Part shown: positions 48,606-57,440 of the stretch, piece after piece
Numbering within the stretch: position 1 is the first letter of the stretch
Layout of the letters: every line of letters begins with the position of its first letter
Origin: Pseudoxanthomonas sp. PXM02
GTDB taxonomy: Bacteria; Pseudomonadota; Gammaproteobacteria; Xanthomonadales; Xanthomonadaceae
Assembly: GCF_014851805.1 (NCBI RefSeq)
Contig: NZ_JACVAK010000004.1
Span: 124,001-188,000 of the forward strand
Direction: 5' to 3'
Length of the DNA: 64,000 nt
Made by a program: the position numbers and the translations under genes
The notes under the pieces: generated by a model
Seen by the model: only the letters and a program-made list of their open reading frames with translations
Databases searched by the model: none
Told to the model about the DNA's origin: nothing

Positions 48606-50705
48606 ATGAGCCGTACCGCCTGGCTGTGGGCGGTGGTGATACTGACCACCCTCGCCCTGGCCGCGACCTTCCTGGTCACGCCGCGTTTTCCCGTTCCCGT
48701 GCCCGAGGCAGGTCCGCCCGTCACGCCCTTCGGCTGGGCCGGCCAGCTGTCGCTGGTCGCCGGTGACGGCGTGCGAGGGACGCAGGATGGCCCGGGCCTG
48801 CAAGCCCGCTTCGACGATCCCTGGGGCATCGTCGTGATGGAGGACGGCACGCGCTACGTCGCCGACGCCGGCGACAGCAACCGTATCCGGCGCATCGCGC
48901 GCGATGGCGTCGTGTCGACGCTCGCCGGTGGCAATGAAGGCTTTGCCGATGGCATGGGCGCGGCCGCCGCATTCCACACGCCGTCCGCGCTGGCGCGGGA
49001 CGCCCACGGCAACCTCTACGTGGCCGACACCGGCAACCATGCCATCCGTAAGGTCACCCCGGCCGGCGTCGTGACCACGATCGCCGGGACCGGCGAGGCT
49101 GGCTTCCGTGACGGCCCGGCGCTGCAGGCACAGTTCAACGGTCCCATCGGCGTGGCGGTGGATGGCCGCGGCCGCATCTATGTGGCGGACACCTACAACG
49201 ACCGCATCCGCCTGATCGACCGGGATGGCCAGGTCACCACACTGGCTGGTGGCGATGCCCCCGGTTTTTTCGATGGTTCGGGCAGCGAGGCGCGCTTCGA
49301 CACGCCCACCGGGATAGCCGTGGATGCGACCGGCGTGGTCTGGGTGGCCGACCTGCGCAACGACGCCATCCGCCGCATCGGGCCGCAGGGCAACGTCGTT
49401 ACGTTGCCGATGCAGCCCGACCTGCCGACGCAGGCCGGTCCGCGCCGCCCGCTGTCGCTGGCGCTGACGCACGACGGCAACCTGTATGTCGGCGAGCTGT
49501 TCACCGGTCGCGTGATGCAGGTGATGCGCGACGGTCGCTGGCACGCGCTTGCCGGCCATCTGCCCGGACAACGGCTGTCGCGCACAGCCGGACTGGCCGT
49601 GGATCCCGCAGGCCGTGTGCAGTTCACCGACGCGGGCAGTCATCGCGTGCACGGGATCGCGCCGCTGCCGGCGGGCGCGACGCCCGTGGCCGCGATCGTC
49701 GGACCGTCGCAGGACGATCCCTTGCCCGCCACCGCCGGTCGGTGGCCGCTGCAACCGCAGGATGGCTGGCACGAAGTCGTAGGCACGCTGGGCGAAGTGC
49801 GTGGCGATTACCAGGGCGAGAGCCGGCATCACCTGCATGGCGGTCTCGACATCCGGGGCGATGTCGGCGCCACGGTGCTTGCCATCGCCGACGGCAAGGT
49901 CAGCAGTCCGTCCGCCGCGTGGAATTTCGATGGCCTGAGCGAAGGACTGGGCGTGGGGCCGCTGGACTACATCCACATGCGTGTCGGTCGCACGCCGCGT
50001 GGCGATCTGCTCGATCCCACGCGCTTCCAGCTGCTGCACGACCTGAGCGGTGACCCCAGCCGCATCCGCGTGCGTCGGGGCACGCGTTTCGCCGCGGGCG
50101 ACGCACTCGGCACGATCAACCGCATGGCGCACGTGCACCTGTCGATCGGACCCTCAGGCTACGAGCGCAATGCCATCGCGCTCGGCTTCACCGGTTTCAC
50201 CGACACCTATCCGCCACGCATCGACGAAGTCGCGCTGTTCGACACGCTGGACCAGCCCATCGACCAGCGCCAGGATGGCCGCGTGCTGGTGCCGCGCGAA
50301 CTGCAGGGTGTACGCATCGTGGTGGACGCGTGGGACCAGGTGGACGGCAATCTGCCGCGTCGTCGGCTGGGCTTGTACGCCGTGGGCTACCAGCTGCTCC
50401 ACGACGACGGCACGCCGGTCGCCGGCTTCGAGTCGCCGCGCATGAACCTCGACTTCCGCCGGCTGCCGTCCGACGACGCCGTGCAGGTCGCCTATGCGGC
50501 GGGCAGCGGCATCACGGTGCACGGCAGTGCGGTGACCCGCTTCAAGTACAGCGTCACCAATACCGTCCGCGAGGGTGCGTGGGGCGAGGGCACGTGGCAG
50601 GCAGGTGAGCTGTCGCCCGGGGACTACCTCCTGAGGATCACCGCGCGCGACTACAGTGGCAACGAAGCGCAAGGCCGTCGCGACCTGAAGCTGCGCCTGC
50701 AGTAG
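48606..50705 (+). CDS. NHL beta-propeller fused to an M23-type metallopeptidase
   Basis: 699 aa. N-terminal membrane anchor (LWAVVILTTLALAATFLVTP). Residues about 50-345 are an NHL propeller with repeats such as LARDAHGNLYVADTGNHAIR and IGVAVDGRGRIYVADTYNDR, interleaved with VSTLAGG blades. Residues about 380-520 are an M23 (LytM) fold: H411-G-G-L-D in HHLHGGLDIRGDVGATVLAI and the HVH pair at 509-511 in AHVHLSIGPSG, with a beta-sandwich tail to the end. The zinc ligands look complete. A peptidase of peptidoglycan or of a protein ligand bound by the propeller is likely. This combination is not one I know. Confidence 0.85.
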   Translation: MSRTAWLWAVVILTTLALAATFLVTPRFPVPVPEAGPPVTPFGWAGQLSLVAGDGVRGTQDGPGLQARFDDPWGIVVMEDGTRYVADAGDSNRIRRIARDGVVSTLAGGNEGFADGMGAAAAFHTPSALARDAHGNLYVADTGNHAIRKVTPAGVVTTIAGTGEAGFRDGPALQAQFNGPIGVAVDGRGRIYVADTYNDRIRLIDRDGQVTTLAGGDAPGFFDGSGSEARFDTPTGIAVDATGVVWVADLRNDAIRRIGPQGNVVTLPMQPDLPTQAGPRRPLSLALTHDGNLYVGELFTGRVMQVMRDGRWHALAGHLPGQRLSRTAGLAVDPAGRVQFTDAGSHRVHGIAPLPAGATPVAAIVGPSQDDPLPATAGRWPLQPQDGWHEVVGTLGEVRGDYQGESRHHLHGGLDIRGDVGATVLAIADGKVSSPSAAWNFDGLSEGLGVGPLDYIHMRVGRTPRGDLLDPTRFQLLHDLSGDPSRIRVRRGTRFAAGDALGTINRMAHVHLSIGPSGYERNAIALGFTGFTDTYPPRIDEVALFDTLDQPIDQRQDGRVLVPRELQGVRIVVDAWDQVDGNLPRRRLGLYAVGYQLLHDDGTPVAGFESPRMNLDFRRLPSDDAVQVAYAAGSGITVHGSAVTRFKYSVTNTVREGAWGEGTWQAGELSPGDYLLRITARDYSGNEAQGRRDLKLRLQ

Positions 50706-50820
50706 GGCGACGCCCAACCCGTCGCTGCCCATCGCGCCGGACCATGTCGATCCGCGCCATGTCCGTTCGTCGTTATCCTGAAAGCGGCCGGAGCGTCCGG
50801 TTGCATGACAGGAGACTGCA

Positions 50821-51246
50821 ATGCGCGTCATGGTCATCGTGAAAGCAAACGCCGATACCGAAGCCGGTCGGATGCCCAGCACCGAACAGCTGGCGGAGAT
50901 GGGCAAGTTCAACGAAGCGCTGGTCAAGGCCGGCATCATGCTGGCCGGCGAAGGCCTGCACCCCACCTCGCGCGGCGCGCGCGTGCGTTTCGACGGCAGG
51001 CAGCGCACCGTCATCGATGGACCCTTCGGCGAAGCCAAGGAACTGATCGCGGGGTTCTGGCTGTGGCAGGTGCGCAACTTCGACGAGGCGATCGAATGGA
51101 TCAAGCGTGCGCCGTTCGACGGCGGCGAGGAGATCGAGCTGCGACCCGTGTTCGAAGCCGATGATTTCGGCGACGAACTGACCCCCGAGCTTCGCGAGCA
51201 GGAAGCGCGCCTTGCCGCGCAGATCCAGTCGCAGACCCAGGCCTGA
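50821..51246 (+). CDS. YCII-related (DGPF) domain protein
   Basis: 141 aa. The DGPFxEAKE motif (VIDGPFGEAKELIAGFWLWQ) marks the YciI/DGPF family, with an N-terminal MRVMVIVKANADTEAGRMPS and a charged C-terminal helix. Such proteins often accompany ECF sigma factors of the SigJ type. Enzymatic role unproven. AGGAGA lies 7-12 nt before the start. Followed by a VOC gene 10 nt away. Confidence 0.88.
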   Translation: MRVMVIVKANADTEAGRMPSTEQLAEMGKFNEALVKAGIMLAGEGLHPTSRGARVRFDGRQRTVIDGPFGEAKELIAGFWLWQVRNFDEAIEWIKRAPFDGGEEIELRPVFEADDFGDELTPELREQEARLAAQIQSQTQA

Positions 51247-51256
51247 GGCATCGACC

Positions 51257-51664
51257 ATGACCACCCAGATCTTCGTCAACCTGCCGGTCCGCGACCTGGA
51301 AAAATCCAAGGCCTTCTTCGCGGCCCTCGGCTATGCGAACAACCCCCAGTTCACCGACGAGAACGCCGCCTGCATCGTCATCAGCGACACCATCTACGTG
51401 ATGCTGTTGGTGGAACCGTTCTTCCAGGGCTTCACGCGCAAGACGATCTGCGATGCGCGCGCGCAGACAGAAGTGATCCTGTGTCTGTCGGCCGATACGC
51501 GTGCCGGCGTCGATGCGCTGGCGGACAAGGCGCTTGCGGCGGGCGGCAGCGAGACGCTCGAGGCCAAGGACTACGGCTTCATGTACCAGCGCAGTTTCCA
51601 GGACCTGGATGGTCATCAGTGGGAAGTCGTGCACATGGATGATGCGGCAGCGCCATCGGCTTGA
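51257..51664 (+). CDS. VOC-family protein (glyoxalase-like)
   Basis: 135 aa. VOC fold with one betaalphabetabetabeta unit visible at the start (IFVNLPVRDLEKSKAFFAAL) and another at the end (KDYGFMYQRSFQDLDGHQWE). A metal ligand Glu is in HQWEVVHM; an N-terminal His is not obvious. Commonly annotated as glyoxalase/bleomycin resistance relatives. Likely in an operon with the upstream DGPF gene. Substrate unknown. Confidence 0.88.
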   Translation: MTTQIFVNLPVRDLEKSKAFFAALGYANNPQFTDENAACIVISDTIYVMLLVEPFFQGFTRKTICDARAQTEVILCLSADTRAGVDALADKALAAGGSETLEAKDYGFMYQRSFQDLDGHQWEVVHMDDAAAPSA

Positions 51665-51665
51665 T

Positions 51666-51679
51666 GTACATGAATGTAC
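51666..51679. promoter_or_regulatory. Inverted repeat before the immunity/effector pair
   Basis: GTACAT-GA-ATGTAC, 95 nt before the lipoprotein start. A second perfect repeat, CTTCTGT-CGT-ACAGAAG, is at 51727-51743. Both stand out in an AT-richer patch and could be regulator sites or RNA hairpins. Confidence 0.4.
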
Positions 51680-51773
51680 GCGGCGCGTGTGCAGTAATTC
51701 ACAGGTGAAAGCTTGCGTGCATGGCGCTTCTGTCGTACAGAAGACGTCACGCATGACGCGAGAGGCCGATCCC

Positions 51774-52415
51774 ATGCAGGGCAGGAAGCCGTCACCCCAT
51801 CGAGGTTCGCCGCGCCAAGCACGTTCGCTGGCGCTGGTCTCGGCGATGATCATTTCAACCGCAGGATGCCAGGGCATGGCGATGACGCAGGAATCGGACA
51901 ACGGAAGGACGATCGGCAAGATCGACAACACGGTCGCCGACTGGCCGCTGACGTTCGTACAGCACAACTTCGGCGCGCACTGCTTCGACACGATCGGCTG
52001 CAGGATTACCTATAGCGGCTTCACTCATGGCGTGGACCGGGACGACGAGGTCAGTCCCCCGGTGTCGTCGTACAAGGGGACGCACTCGCAGTTGCTCAGC
52101 GCGGGTCACATTGCGCGACGGAACTTTCCGCCTCCCGCCCATGTGAAATGGCGGTCGAAGGATGGGGTGGAGCACGAAGCCGACGTGGATGTTGCCGATA
52201 TCTTCCACGACAGGAAGATCCTGCATCGGGTACCGCGCGAGGACATCCGGGAGGGCGTATCCATCACGGATCCCGACGTAATCCTGGAAGTGAACGATCG
52301 CACCATCAATGTTTACATGCGGGCATTCATACCTACGCGGGAATTGCAGATTCCGGGGAACAAGTACAGCGGTTTTCGCGACGATCTGGTCCTGGCCTGG
52401 ACGAAAACATACTGA
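51774..52415 (+). CDS. Periplasmic lipoprotein, probable immunity protein
   Basis: 213 aa from ATG 51774 (GAGAGG ribosome site; an ATG at 51753 adds seven residues). Lipoprotein signal RSLALVSAMIISTAGC with Cys lipidation. Mature domain: HNFGAHCFDTIGCRITYSGF, then PPPAHVKWRSKDGVEHEADV and VNDRTINVYMRAFIPTRELQ to the end. It starts 22 nt before the downstream Tle1-like gene ends its spacer, a layout seen for lipoprotein immunity genes of phospholipase effectors (related lipoproteins carry DUF3304; I cannot confirm that name here). It would block the enzyme in the periplasm. Confidence 0.68.
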   Translation: MQGRKPSPHRGSPRQARSLALVSAMIISTAGCQGMAMTQESDNGRTIGKIDNTVADWPLTFVQHNFGAHCFDTIGCRITYSGFTHGVDRDDEVSPPVSSYKGTHSQLLSAGHIARRNFPPPAHVKWRSKDGVEHEADVDVADIFHDRKILHRVPREDIREGVSITDPDVILEVNDRTINVYMRAFIPTRELQIPGNKYSGFRDDLVLAWTKTY

Positions 52416-52436
52416 CACACCTCCAAGGAGTGGAGC

Positions 52437-53789
52437 ATGGGCGGAGAACGGCATCCTGATGGGGTCAGTACGATACCGGCAGCGGCATCCGACCTCGCGA
52501 GTTTCCCCGAAGCCAGCAGGCAGCTGGGAGATTTCTCAGTGCCGCTGTTGCGTGATGGCAGCGAGCCAAACCATCGACTTTTTGTTGCTGCTTTCGATGG
52601 AACAGGCAACAGCATGTCCAAGGATGCGCCCGAGAACCACACCAATGTGGCGCTGATCGCAAAACAGCTTGAACAGTTGAAAGATCCCACCATTGGGCAT
52701 GGATACGTCGAAGGTCCCGGCACGCAGGAAGGACTGGCTGGCGTTGTCGACTTGATGCACGGCGGGACTTATGAGTCACGCATGGAGGAGATGTATCTCC
52801 AGTTCATCCGTAAGTCCGCGCTATGGTTGAGGGACAACCCCGATGCGGACATTCGTCTCGCCGCCATCGGATTCAGTCGTGGCGCCGAACAGGCTGCGGG
52901 GTTCACGCGAATGGTGGAGGAGCGCGGCATTCAGGACCCTGCGGACATGAAGGTGGTACGCGACCGCAATGGCCATATCGAGCGGCTTGAGCCCACGCGT
53001 CCCAATTTGCGCGAACCCGGCACCGTCATCCAGGCCGTCGGCCTGTTCGATCCCGTCGGTACCGGCGAACCGCGCGACCACGATCGCCGGTTGCCGCCGT
53101 CGGTCGTGTCGGGTTTCCAGATCACCGCCGACGACGAGCGGCGCAACCTGTTCCAGTCCACGCGCATCCTCGATCCCGGTGTGACCGAAGGCGGACGCTT
53201 CCTCAATGTCACCGTGGCCGGCGCGCACAGCGATATCGGCGGCGGCTACACGCAGGACGGTATCGCCATCAGCAGTGGCAACGTGATGATCGACTACCTC
53301 AACGGATTGAGTGACCGGCCTTACCTGGAAAAGCGCGAAGAGCCGACCGATCCCGCCCGCAACGTCATCCATCGCTCGGAAGAGCACCAGTTCTTCTACC
53401 GCACCTCGGTCTACGACAAGGCCGGGACGCGTGGCATGCAGGAAGAGCTGGCCCCCTCTTCGCTGTGCAGGATCGACTGCCTGGATGCGCAGCCGCGCAA
53501 CGAGGCGATGGCGTCGGCACTGTCGTGGCGTCCGGTCGAGATCGGCCCGGCACCGACGACGCAGCCGGTATCGGCGGAGCCCGCCCGCGAAGGCGGCATG
53601 GTCGAACGGCTGCTCGAAGCCGCGAAGCGCGGCGACGGTGGCGCGATCGAACGTATCTCGCGCGATGAACTGCAGGGCGAAGCCGGACAGGCATGGCTGC
53701 AGGGTGGCCAGCAGCGGCTGGAGGCCGAGGCCGCCACGCGGGCGCCGCCGGTCGAGCGGCAGCAGGAGCCGGCCGCGCTGGCGCGCTGA
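52437..53789 (+). CDS. Tle1/DUF2235-family phospholipase, probable antibacterial effector
   Basis: 450 aa from ATG 52437 (AAGGAG site). Alpha/beta-hydrolase of the DUF2235/Tle1 type: FDGTGNSMSKDAPENHTNVA, nucleophile Ser147 in GFSRGAEQAAG, acidic residue in VGLFDPVGTG, and AGAHSDIGGGYTQ with the His. No signal peptide. The C-terminal 90 residues are Ala/Glu/Gln-rich (GQAWLQGGQQRLEAEAATRA). No core motif of the XVIPCD secretion signal used by the Xanthomonas type IV system (GLxRIDHV) is visible. The paired upstream lipoprotein and low GC over the first 400 bp suggest an acquired toxin. Delivery system unknown. Confidence 0.8.
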   Translation: MGGERHPDGVSTIPAAASDLASFPEASRQLGDFSVPLLRDGSEPNHRLFVAAFDGTGNSMSKDAPENHTNVALIAKQLEQLKDPTIGHGYVEGPGTQEGLAGVVDLMHGGTYESRMEEMYLQFIRKSALWLRDNPDADIRLAAIGFSRGAEQAAGFTRMVEERGIQDPADMKVVRDRNGHIERLEPTRPNLREPGTVIQAVGLFDPVGTGEPRDHDRRLPPSVVSGFQITADDERRNLFQSTRILDPGVTEGGRFLNVTVAGAHSDIGGGYTQDGIAISSGNVMIDYLNGLSDRPYLEKREEPTDPARNVIHRSEEHQFFYRTSVYDKAGTRGMQEELAPSSLCRIDCLDAQPRNEAMASALSWRPVEIGPAPTTQPVSAEPAREGGMVERLLEAAKRGDGGAIERISRDELQGEAGQAWLQGGQQRLEAEAATRAPPVERQQEPAALAR

Positions 53790-53886
53790 GTCCGTCGTTG
53801 CGGTGACGTGACCGCGTGCGCTTGTCCGCCACCGGGGCGCTGCGCTTTAATCCGCGCGGGGATACGCGATGCCACGGGAGGCGTCC

Positions 53887-55824
53887 ATGGGGTGGGGAAC
53901 AAGGAGTGCGGGCATCCTGCTGGGATGCCTGCTGGCGCCGCTGGCGCAGGCACAGGTGGATCTGCAGCCGTTCCTGAAGAGGGACGTGCTGGAGACCTTG
54001 AAGATCTCGCCGACCGGCGAGTACTACGCGATGACGGTGCCGCTGGAGGACCAGACCATCCTGGCGGTGGTGCGGCGCGCCGACAAAGAGGTGACGTCCA
54101 AGATCCACGCCGGTAGCGACAGCGTCATCAGCAACGTGTGGTGGGTCAGCGACCAGCGCGTCGTCGTGTCTGTCGCAAAGAAATACGGTTCCCGCGACAA
54201 GCCGTATCCCACCGGCGAGCTGTACGCGACCGATGCGGACGGTACCAAGCGGCGCCAGATCTTCGGACGCTACGGACTGGACGGCACGGAACTGCAACCC
54301 CGTGCCGCCTACCTGATCGACACGCTCCCCGAAGATCCTCGCAAGGTGCTGGTCGGCATGTATGCGCTGGATACATCGACACCCAGCACGCGGGTGGAAA
54401 GGCTGGATGTGCTCAGTGGCAGCATGACGACCGTGGCGACCGCGCCGGTGCGCAGGGCCAGCTTTACTGTCGATGCGGCCCGCCACGTGCGTTTCGCGCA
54501 CGGAGCAGGCGACGACAACGTAAGCAAGCTCTACCACCGCGCCAACGAAGATGCGTCATGGGCGCTGGTCAACGACGAGGCGAAGACGGGTCTGGTGGAG
54601 TGGCCGCTCGGGATGTCTGCCGATGGTGTGACCGCCTACCTCCAGGCGCAGCGGGCGAACGGACCGGATGCCATCGTCGCGCTGGATACCGTTGCCGGCA
54701 CGCGCACGGAGATCCTGCGCGATCCGGTCGTCGATCCTTACGACATCATCTATGCCGACGACGGGCGCACACCGGTCGGCAGTTTCTTCATGCACGGGAA
54801 GTTGCGTACGGCGTTCTTCGACGAGAAGTCGCCGACGGCGCGCCTTTACCGCAAGCTGGAGCGCGCATTTCCCGGCTCGTCGATCCGGGTCACCTCCGGT
54901 ACGCGCGATGGCCGGCTGAAAGTGGTGTACGTGTGGAGCGACACCAGTCCGGGCGACTTCTACCTGTTCGATACGACCGACAACTCTGCCGACCTGATTT
55001 TCAGTCGTCGCAGCTGGCTGGATCCGGCGACGTTGGCGCCCAGCGAACTGGTCTCCCTGCGCGCGCGCGATGGACTGCCGTTGTACGGCTACCTGAACCG
55101 GCCGCGCGAGGGCCGTGATGCCCCCATGCCGCTGGTCGTGATGCCGCACGGCGGCCCGTTCGGTATTGCCGACGGCTGGGAAATCAATGACGAGGCAGAG
55201 ATGCTGGTGCGCGCAGGCTACGCGGTGCTGCGCCTGAACTACCGGGGATCAGGCAATTATGGCCGGCGCTTCCAGCACGTGGGGGCACGGCAATGGGGCC
55301 GCACGATGCAGGACGACATCACCGACGCCACGCGCTGGGCGATCGAGCAGAAGATCGCCGATCCGCAGCGGATCTGCCTGTACGGCGCCAGCTACGGTGC
55401 TTACGCATCGCTGATGGGCGTGGCGAAGGAGCCGGAGCTCTACCGCTGCGCCGCGGGCTATGTCGGTGTGTACGACCTGGCGCTGATGCACAAGCAGGAT
55501 TCCCGCGACAGCCAGGCCGGTCGCAACTGGGCGGACGACTGGATAAGCGACGACCGCGCCACGCTGGCTGAGGTGTCGCCCAACCTGCTGGCACAGCGCA
55601 TCCGCGTACCGGTCTTCCTGGCGGCGGGTGGCAAGGACGAGATCGCGCCGCAAGCCCACAGCGAGCGCATGGAGAAGGCCCTGAAGGCCGCCAACGTGCC
55701 GGTGGAAACGCTGTACGTGCGTACCGAGGGGCATGGCTTCTACGCCGAAGCCAACCAGCGCACCTACTACACCCGGTTGCTGGATTTCCTGTCGCGCCAC
55801 TTGGGTGGCGCGAAGGCGAAGTAG
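53887..55824 (+). CDS. Secreted S9-family peptidase (acylaminoacyl-peptidase-like)
   Basis: 645 aa from ATG 53887, preceded by a perfect GGAGG five nt upstream; ATG 53869 adds only MPREAS. Signal peptide GILLGCLLAPLAQAQ. Propeller half (residues about 30-370) and hydrolase half with VVMPHGGPFGIADGW, LRLNYRGSGNYGRRF, nucleophile in LYGASYGAYA, FLAAGGKDEIAPQ and TEGHGFY. Third S9 enzyme of the window, differing from the DPP IV type. Confidence 0.9.
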   Translation: MGWGTRSAGILLGCLLAPLAQAQVDLQPFLKRDVLETLKISPTGEYYAMTVPLEDQTILAVVRRADKEVTSKIHAGSDSVISNVWWVSDQRVVVSVAKKYGSRDKPYPTGELYATDADGTKRRQIFGRYGLDGTELQPRAAYLIDTLPEDPRKVLVGMYALDTSTPSTRVERLDVLSGSMTTVATAPVRRASFTVDAARHVRFAHGAGDDNVSKLYHRANEDASWALVNDEAKTGLVEWPLGMSADGVTAYLQAQRANGPDAIVALDTVAGTRTEILRDPVVDPYDIIYADDGRTPVGSFFMHGKLRTAFFDEKSPTARLYRKLERAFPGSSIRVTSGTRDGRLKVVYVWSDTSPGDFYLFDTTDNSADLIFSRRSWLDPATLAPSELVSLRARDGLPLYGYLNRPREGRDAPMPLVVMPHGGPFGIADGWEINDEAEMLVRAGYAVLRLNYRGSGNYGRRFQHVGARQWGRTMQDDITDATRWAIEQKIADPQRICLYGASYGAYASLMGVAKEPELYRCAAGYVGVYDLALMHKQDSRDSQAGRNWADDWISDDRATLAEVSPNLLAQRIRVPVFLAAGGKDEIAPQAHSERMEKALKAANVPVETLYVRTEGHGFYAEANQRTYYTRLLDFLSRHLGGAKAK

Positions 55825-55825
55825 C

Positions 55826-56200
55826 TCAGGCGCCGACGCGCCTGCGCACTTCGTCGAAGTCGCGCACCGGCCGCACCTCGATGCTGCCGGTGCCGATCCA
55901 CGGAAACTCCTGCGCGATCCTCACCGCCTCGTCGAGGCTGTCGGCCTCGATCAGGTTGTAGCCCCCCAGGATTTCCTTCGTCTCGGCAAACGGGCCATCG
56001 ACGATGCTCGTTTTGCCATCACGCACGCGCACGGTGCGCGCGGTGCTGCCGTGCTCCAGCTGCTGCGATTCGATCAGGGTGCCCCCGGCCTTCAGTTCGT
56101 CGGCGTGGGTGATGCAGCCGTGCATCATCTGGTCGAACGCGCCATCGGGCAGCGCTTCGAGCAGGGAATCGTCCGTGTAGATCATCAACAGGAACTTCAT
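55826..56200 (-). CDS. YCII-related (DGPF) domain protein
   Basis: 124 aa from ATG 56200 (GGAGGG 5-10 nt upstream), MKFLLMIYTDDSLLEALPDG. DGPF motif at VDGPFAETKEILGGYNLIEA, with AQEFPWIGTGSIEVRPVRDF. Second family member in the window; the first is at 50821. Converges directly (1 nt gap) with the S9 peptidase. Confidence 0.9.
   Translation of the reverse strand: MKFLLMIYTDDSLLEALPDGAFDQMMHGCITHADELKAGGTLIESQQLEHGSTARTVRVRDGKTSIVDGPFAETKEILGGYNLIEADSLDEAVRIAQEFPWIGTGSIEVRPVRDFDEVRRRVGA
55827..55844. terminator. Hairpin at a convergent junction
   Basis: CAGGCGC, loop CGAC, GCGCCTG (7-bp perfect stem) starting 3 nt after the S9 peptidase TAG stop and lying within the 3' end of the convergent DGPF gene. 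No T-tract. Confidence 0.4.
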
Positions 56201-56279
56201 GCGCCCTCCCGGCATGCGATGCAGGCCGGGATTGTGCCACGCGCTCAGGTTCAGGCCATGTGCCGCGGCCCGGTCGCGG

Positions 56280-56528
56280 TCACTCCGCGGCGGGCGAGCG
56301 GTACCAGGCTTCCACGGCGCCCTTGACCTTCATCGTCATCGGGTTGCCGCGACGGTCCTTCGACTTGCCCACCGGCACGCGCACCCAGCCCTCGCTGATG
56401 CAGTACTCCTCCACGTTGTCGCGCTCGACGCCGTTGAAGCGGATGCCCACGCCGCGATCCATGGCGACCGCATCATGGAACGGGCTGCGCGGATCGGAGG
56501 ACAGGCGGTCGGGAGGCGTATCGGACAT
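56280..56528 (-). CDS. DUF3297 family protein
   Basis: 82 aa. MSDTPPDRLSSDPRSPFHDA followed by GVGIRFNGVERDNVEEYCIS and RRGNPMTMKVKGAVEAWYR matches DUF3297, a small cytoplasmic family with no assigned function. It stands alone between the DGPF gene and DUF6445. Confidence 0.88.
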   Translation of the reverse strand: MSDTPPDRLSSDPRSPFHDAVAMDRGVGIRFNGVERDNVEEYCISEGWVRVPVGKSKDRRGNPMTMKVKGAVEAWYRSPAAE

Positions 56529-56579
56529 GGGAGGGCATCGTGCGGAGAACGGGGCGCAAGGATAACCGAAGCGTGGCGT

Positions 56580-57290
56580 TCACCAGGCCACGCGGTTGCG
56601 GCTGCAGGCCAGCGTGGCCCGCAGCGTCAGCCTGCCGTGGCGCGGATCGGCGCTGAGCCGGGCGGGATCGGCGATCGCGGGTGCGCGGAAGGCGCTCCCA
56701 TCGTGGATCAGCAGCCGGTTCCAGCGAGCCGGCACCGTCAGGGCATGGGTGAACGCGGCACCCGATGCCTGCGGATAGCCGGCCGCGAGCGCATGGCGCG
56801 CGGAGAATTCCTCCGGCGACAGCGCGTCGGCGTCGTGTTCGAGCTGCTCCACCTGCTGCGGCGATACGCGCGGCAGGAAGAAATGCGTGCCGCCGAGCGC
56901 GGCGTCGTGGAACAGGAACAGTTCGGCTGCCACGAGGCACTGGTCCGGCGCGAAGGCGCGCTGCCGCCGCGGCAGCCAGTGCGTCGGCGCGAGCTGCGTC
57001 ACGGGCGAGGTGACCAATGACAGCAGGCTGGCACTGCGCAGCACACGGCGTACACCCAGGGCGCGACGCGCGTGATCACGGACCACCTCGTGCAGCAGCG
57101 CGGTGAAGTCCTCCGGCATGCGCAGGTGCAGGCCGGGGAACAGCGCGGGCGGCGCGGGCTGGAAGTCTTCGCGGTACGCCTCGGCGAAGGCGGGGAGCCG
57201 CTCCGGTGCCAGCAGTGCGTCGTCGATGATGATGCAGACATGGCCATGGCCGATGGCCACCTGCTGCACCTCGGGACGCGGGTTGAACAT
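56580..57290 (-). CDS. DUF6445-like protein
   Basis: 236 aa from ATG 57290 (MFNPRPEVQQVAIGHGHVCI). Regions: FPGLHLRMPEDFTALLHEVV, then APDQCLVAAELFLFHDAALG and GTHFFLPRVS, and a terminal RHGRLTLRATLACSR. The pattern (short VxxVxIGxG start, FPG, and the HRVHxD-like middle, here LLIHDG) recalls DUF6445/2-oxoglutarate-oxygenase-like proteins that accompany tryptophan-halogenase genes in this family; no halogenase is nearby. Function unknown. Confidence 0.72.
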   Translation of the reverse strand: MFNPRPEVQQVAIGHGHVCIIIDDALLAPERLPAFAEAYREDFQPAPPALFPGLHLRMPEDFTALLHEVVRDHARRALGVRRVLRSASLLSLVTSPVTQLAPTHWLPRRQRAFAPDQCLVAAELFLFHDAALGGTHFFLPRVSPQQVEQLEHDADALSPEEFSARHALAAGYPQASGAAFTHALTVPARWNRLLIHDGSAFRAPAIADPARLSADPRHGRLTLRATLACSRNRVAW

Positions 57291-57440
57291 GGCGCGGCCT
57301 CCCCGGCAGGCCGGCATGTGGGCCGGCGACGACACGATAGACCCGGGAGGGCCGCGACGGAACCACCCGGGCATATCGACGGACTTCACGGGAACAGGCG
57401 CGTACCATGGCGCCGCCTGTCCGCTTCCGTACCGCCCGCC

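Noticed and set aside
53500-53789. XVIPCD type IV secretion signal in the phospholipase C-terminus
   Set aside because: Only Gln/Ala/Glu richness is seen; the defining GLxRIDHV-type motif is absent.
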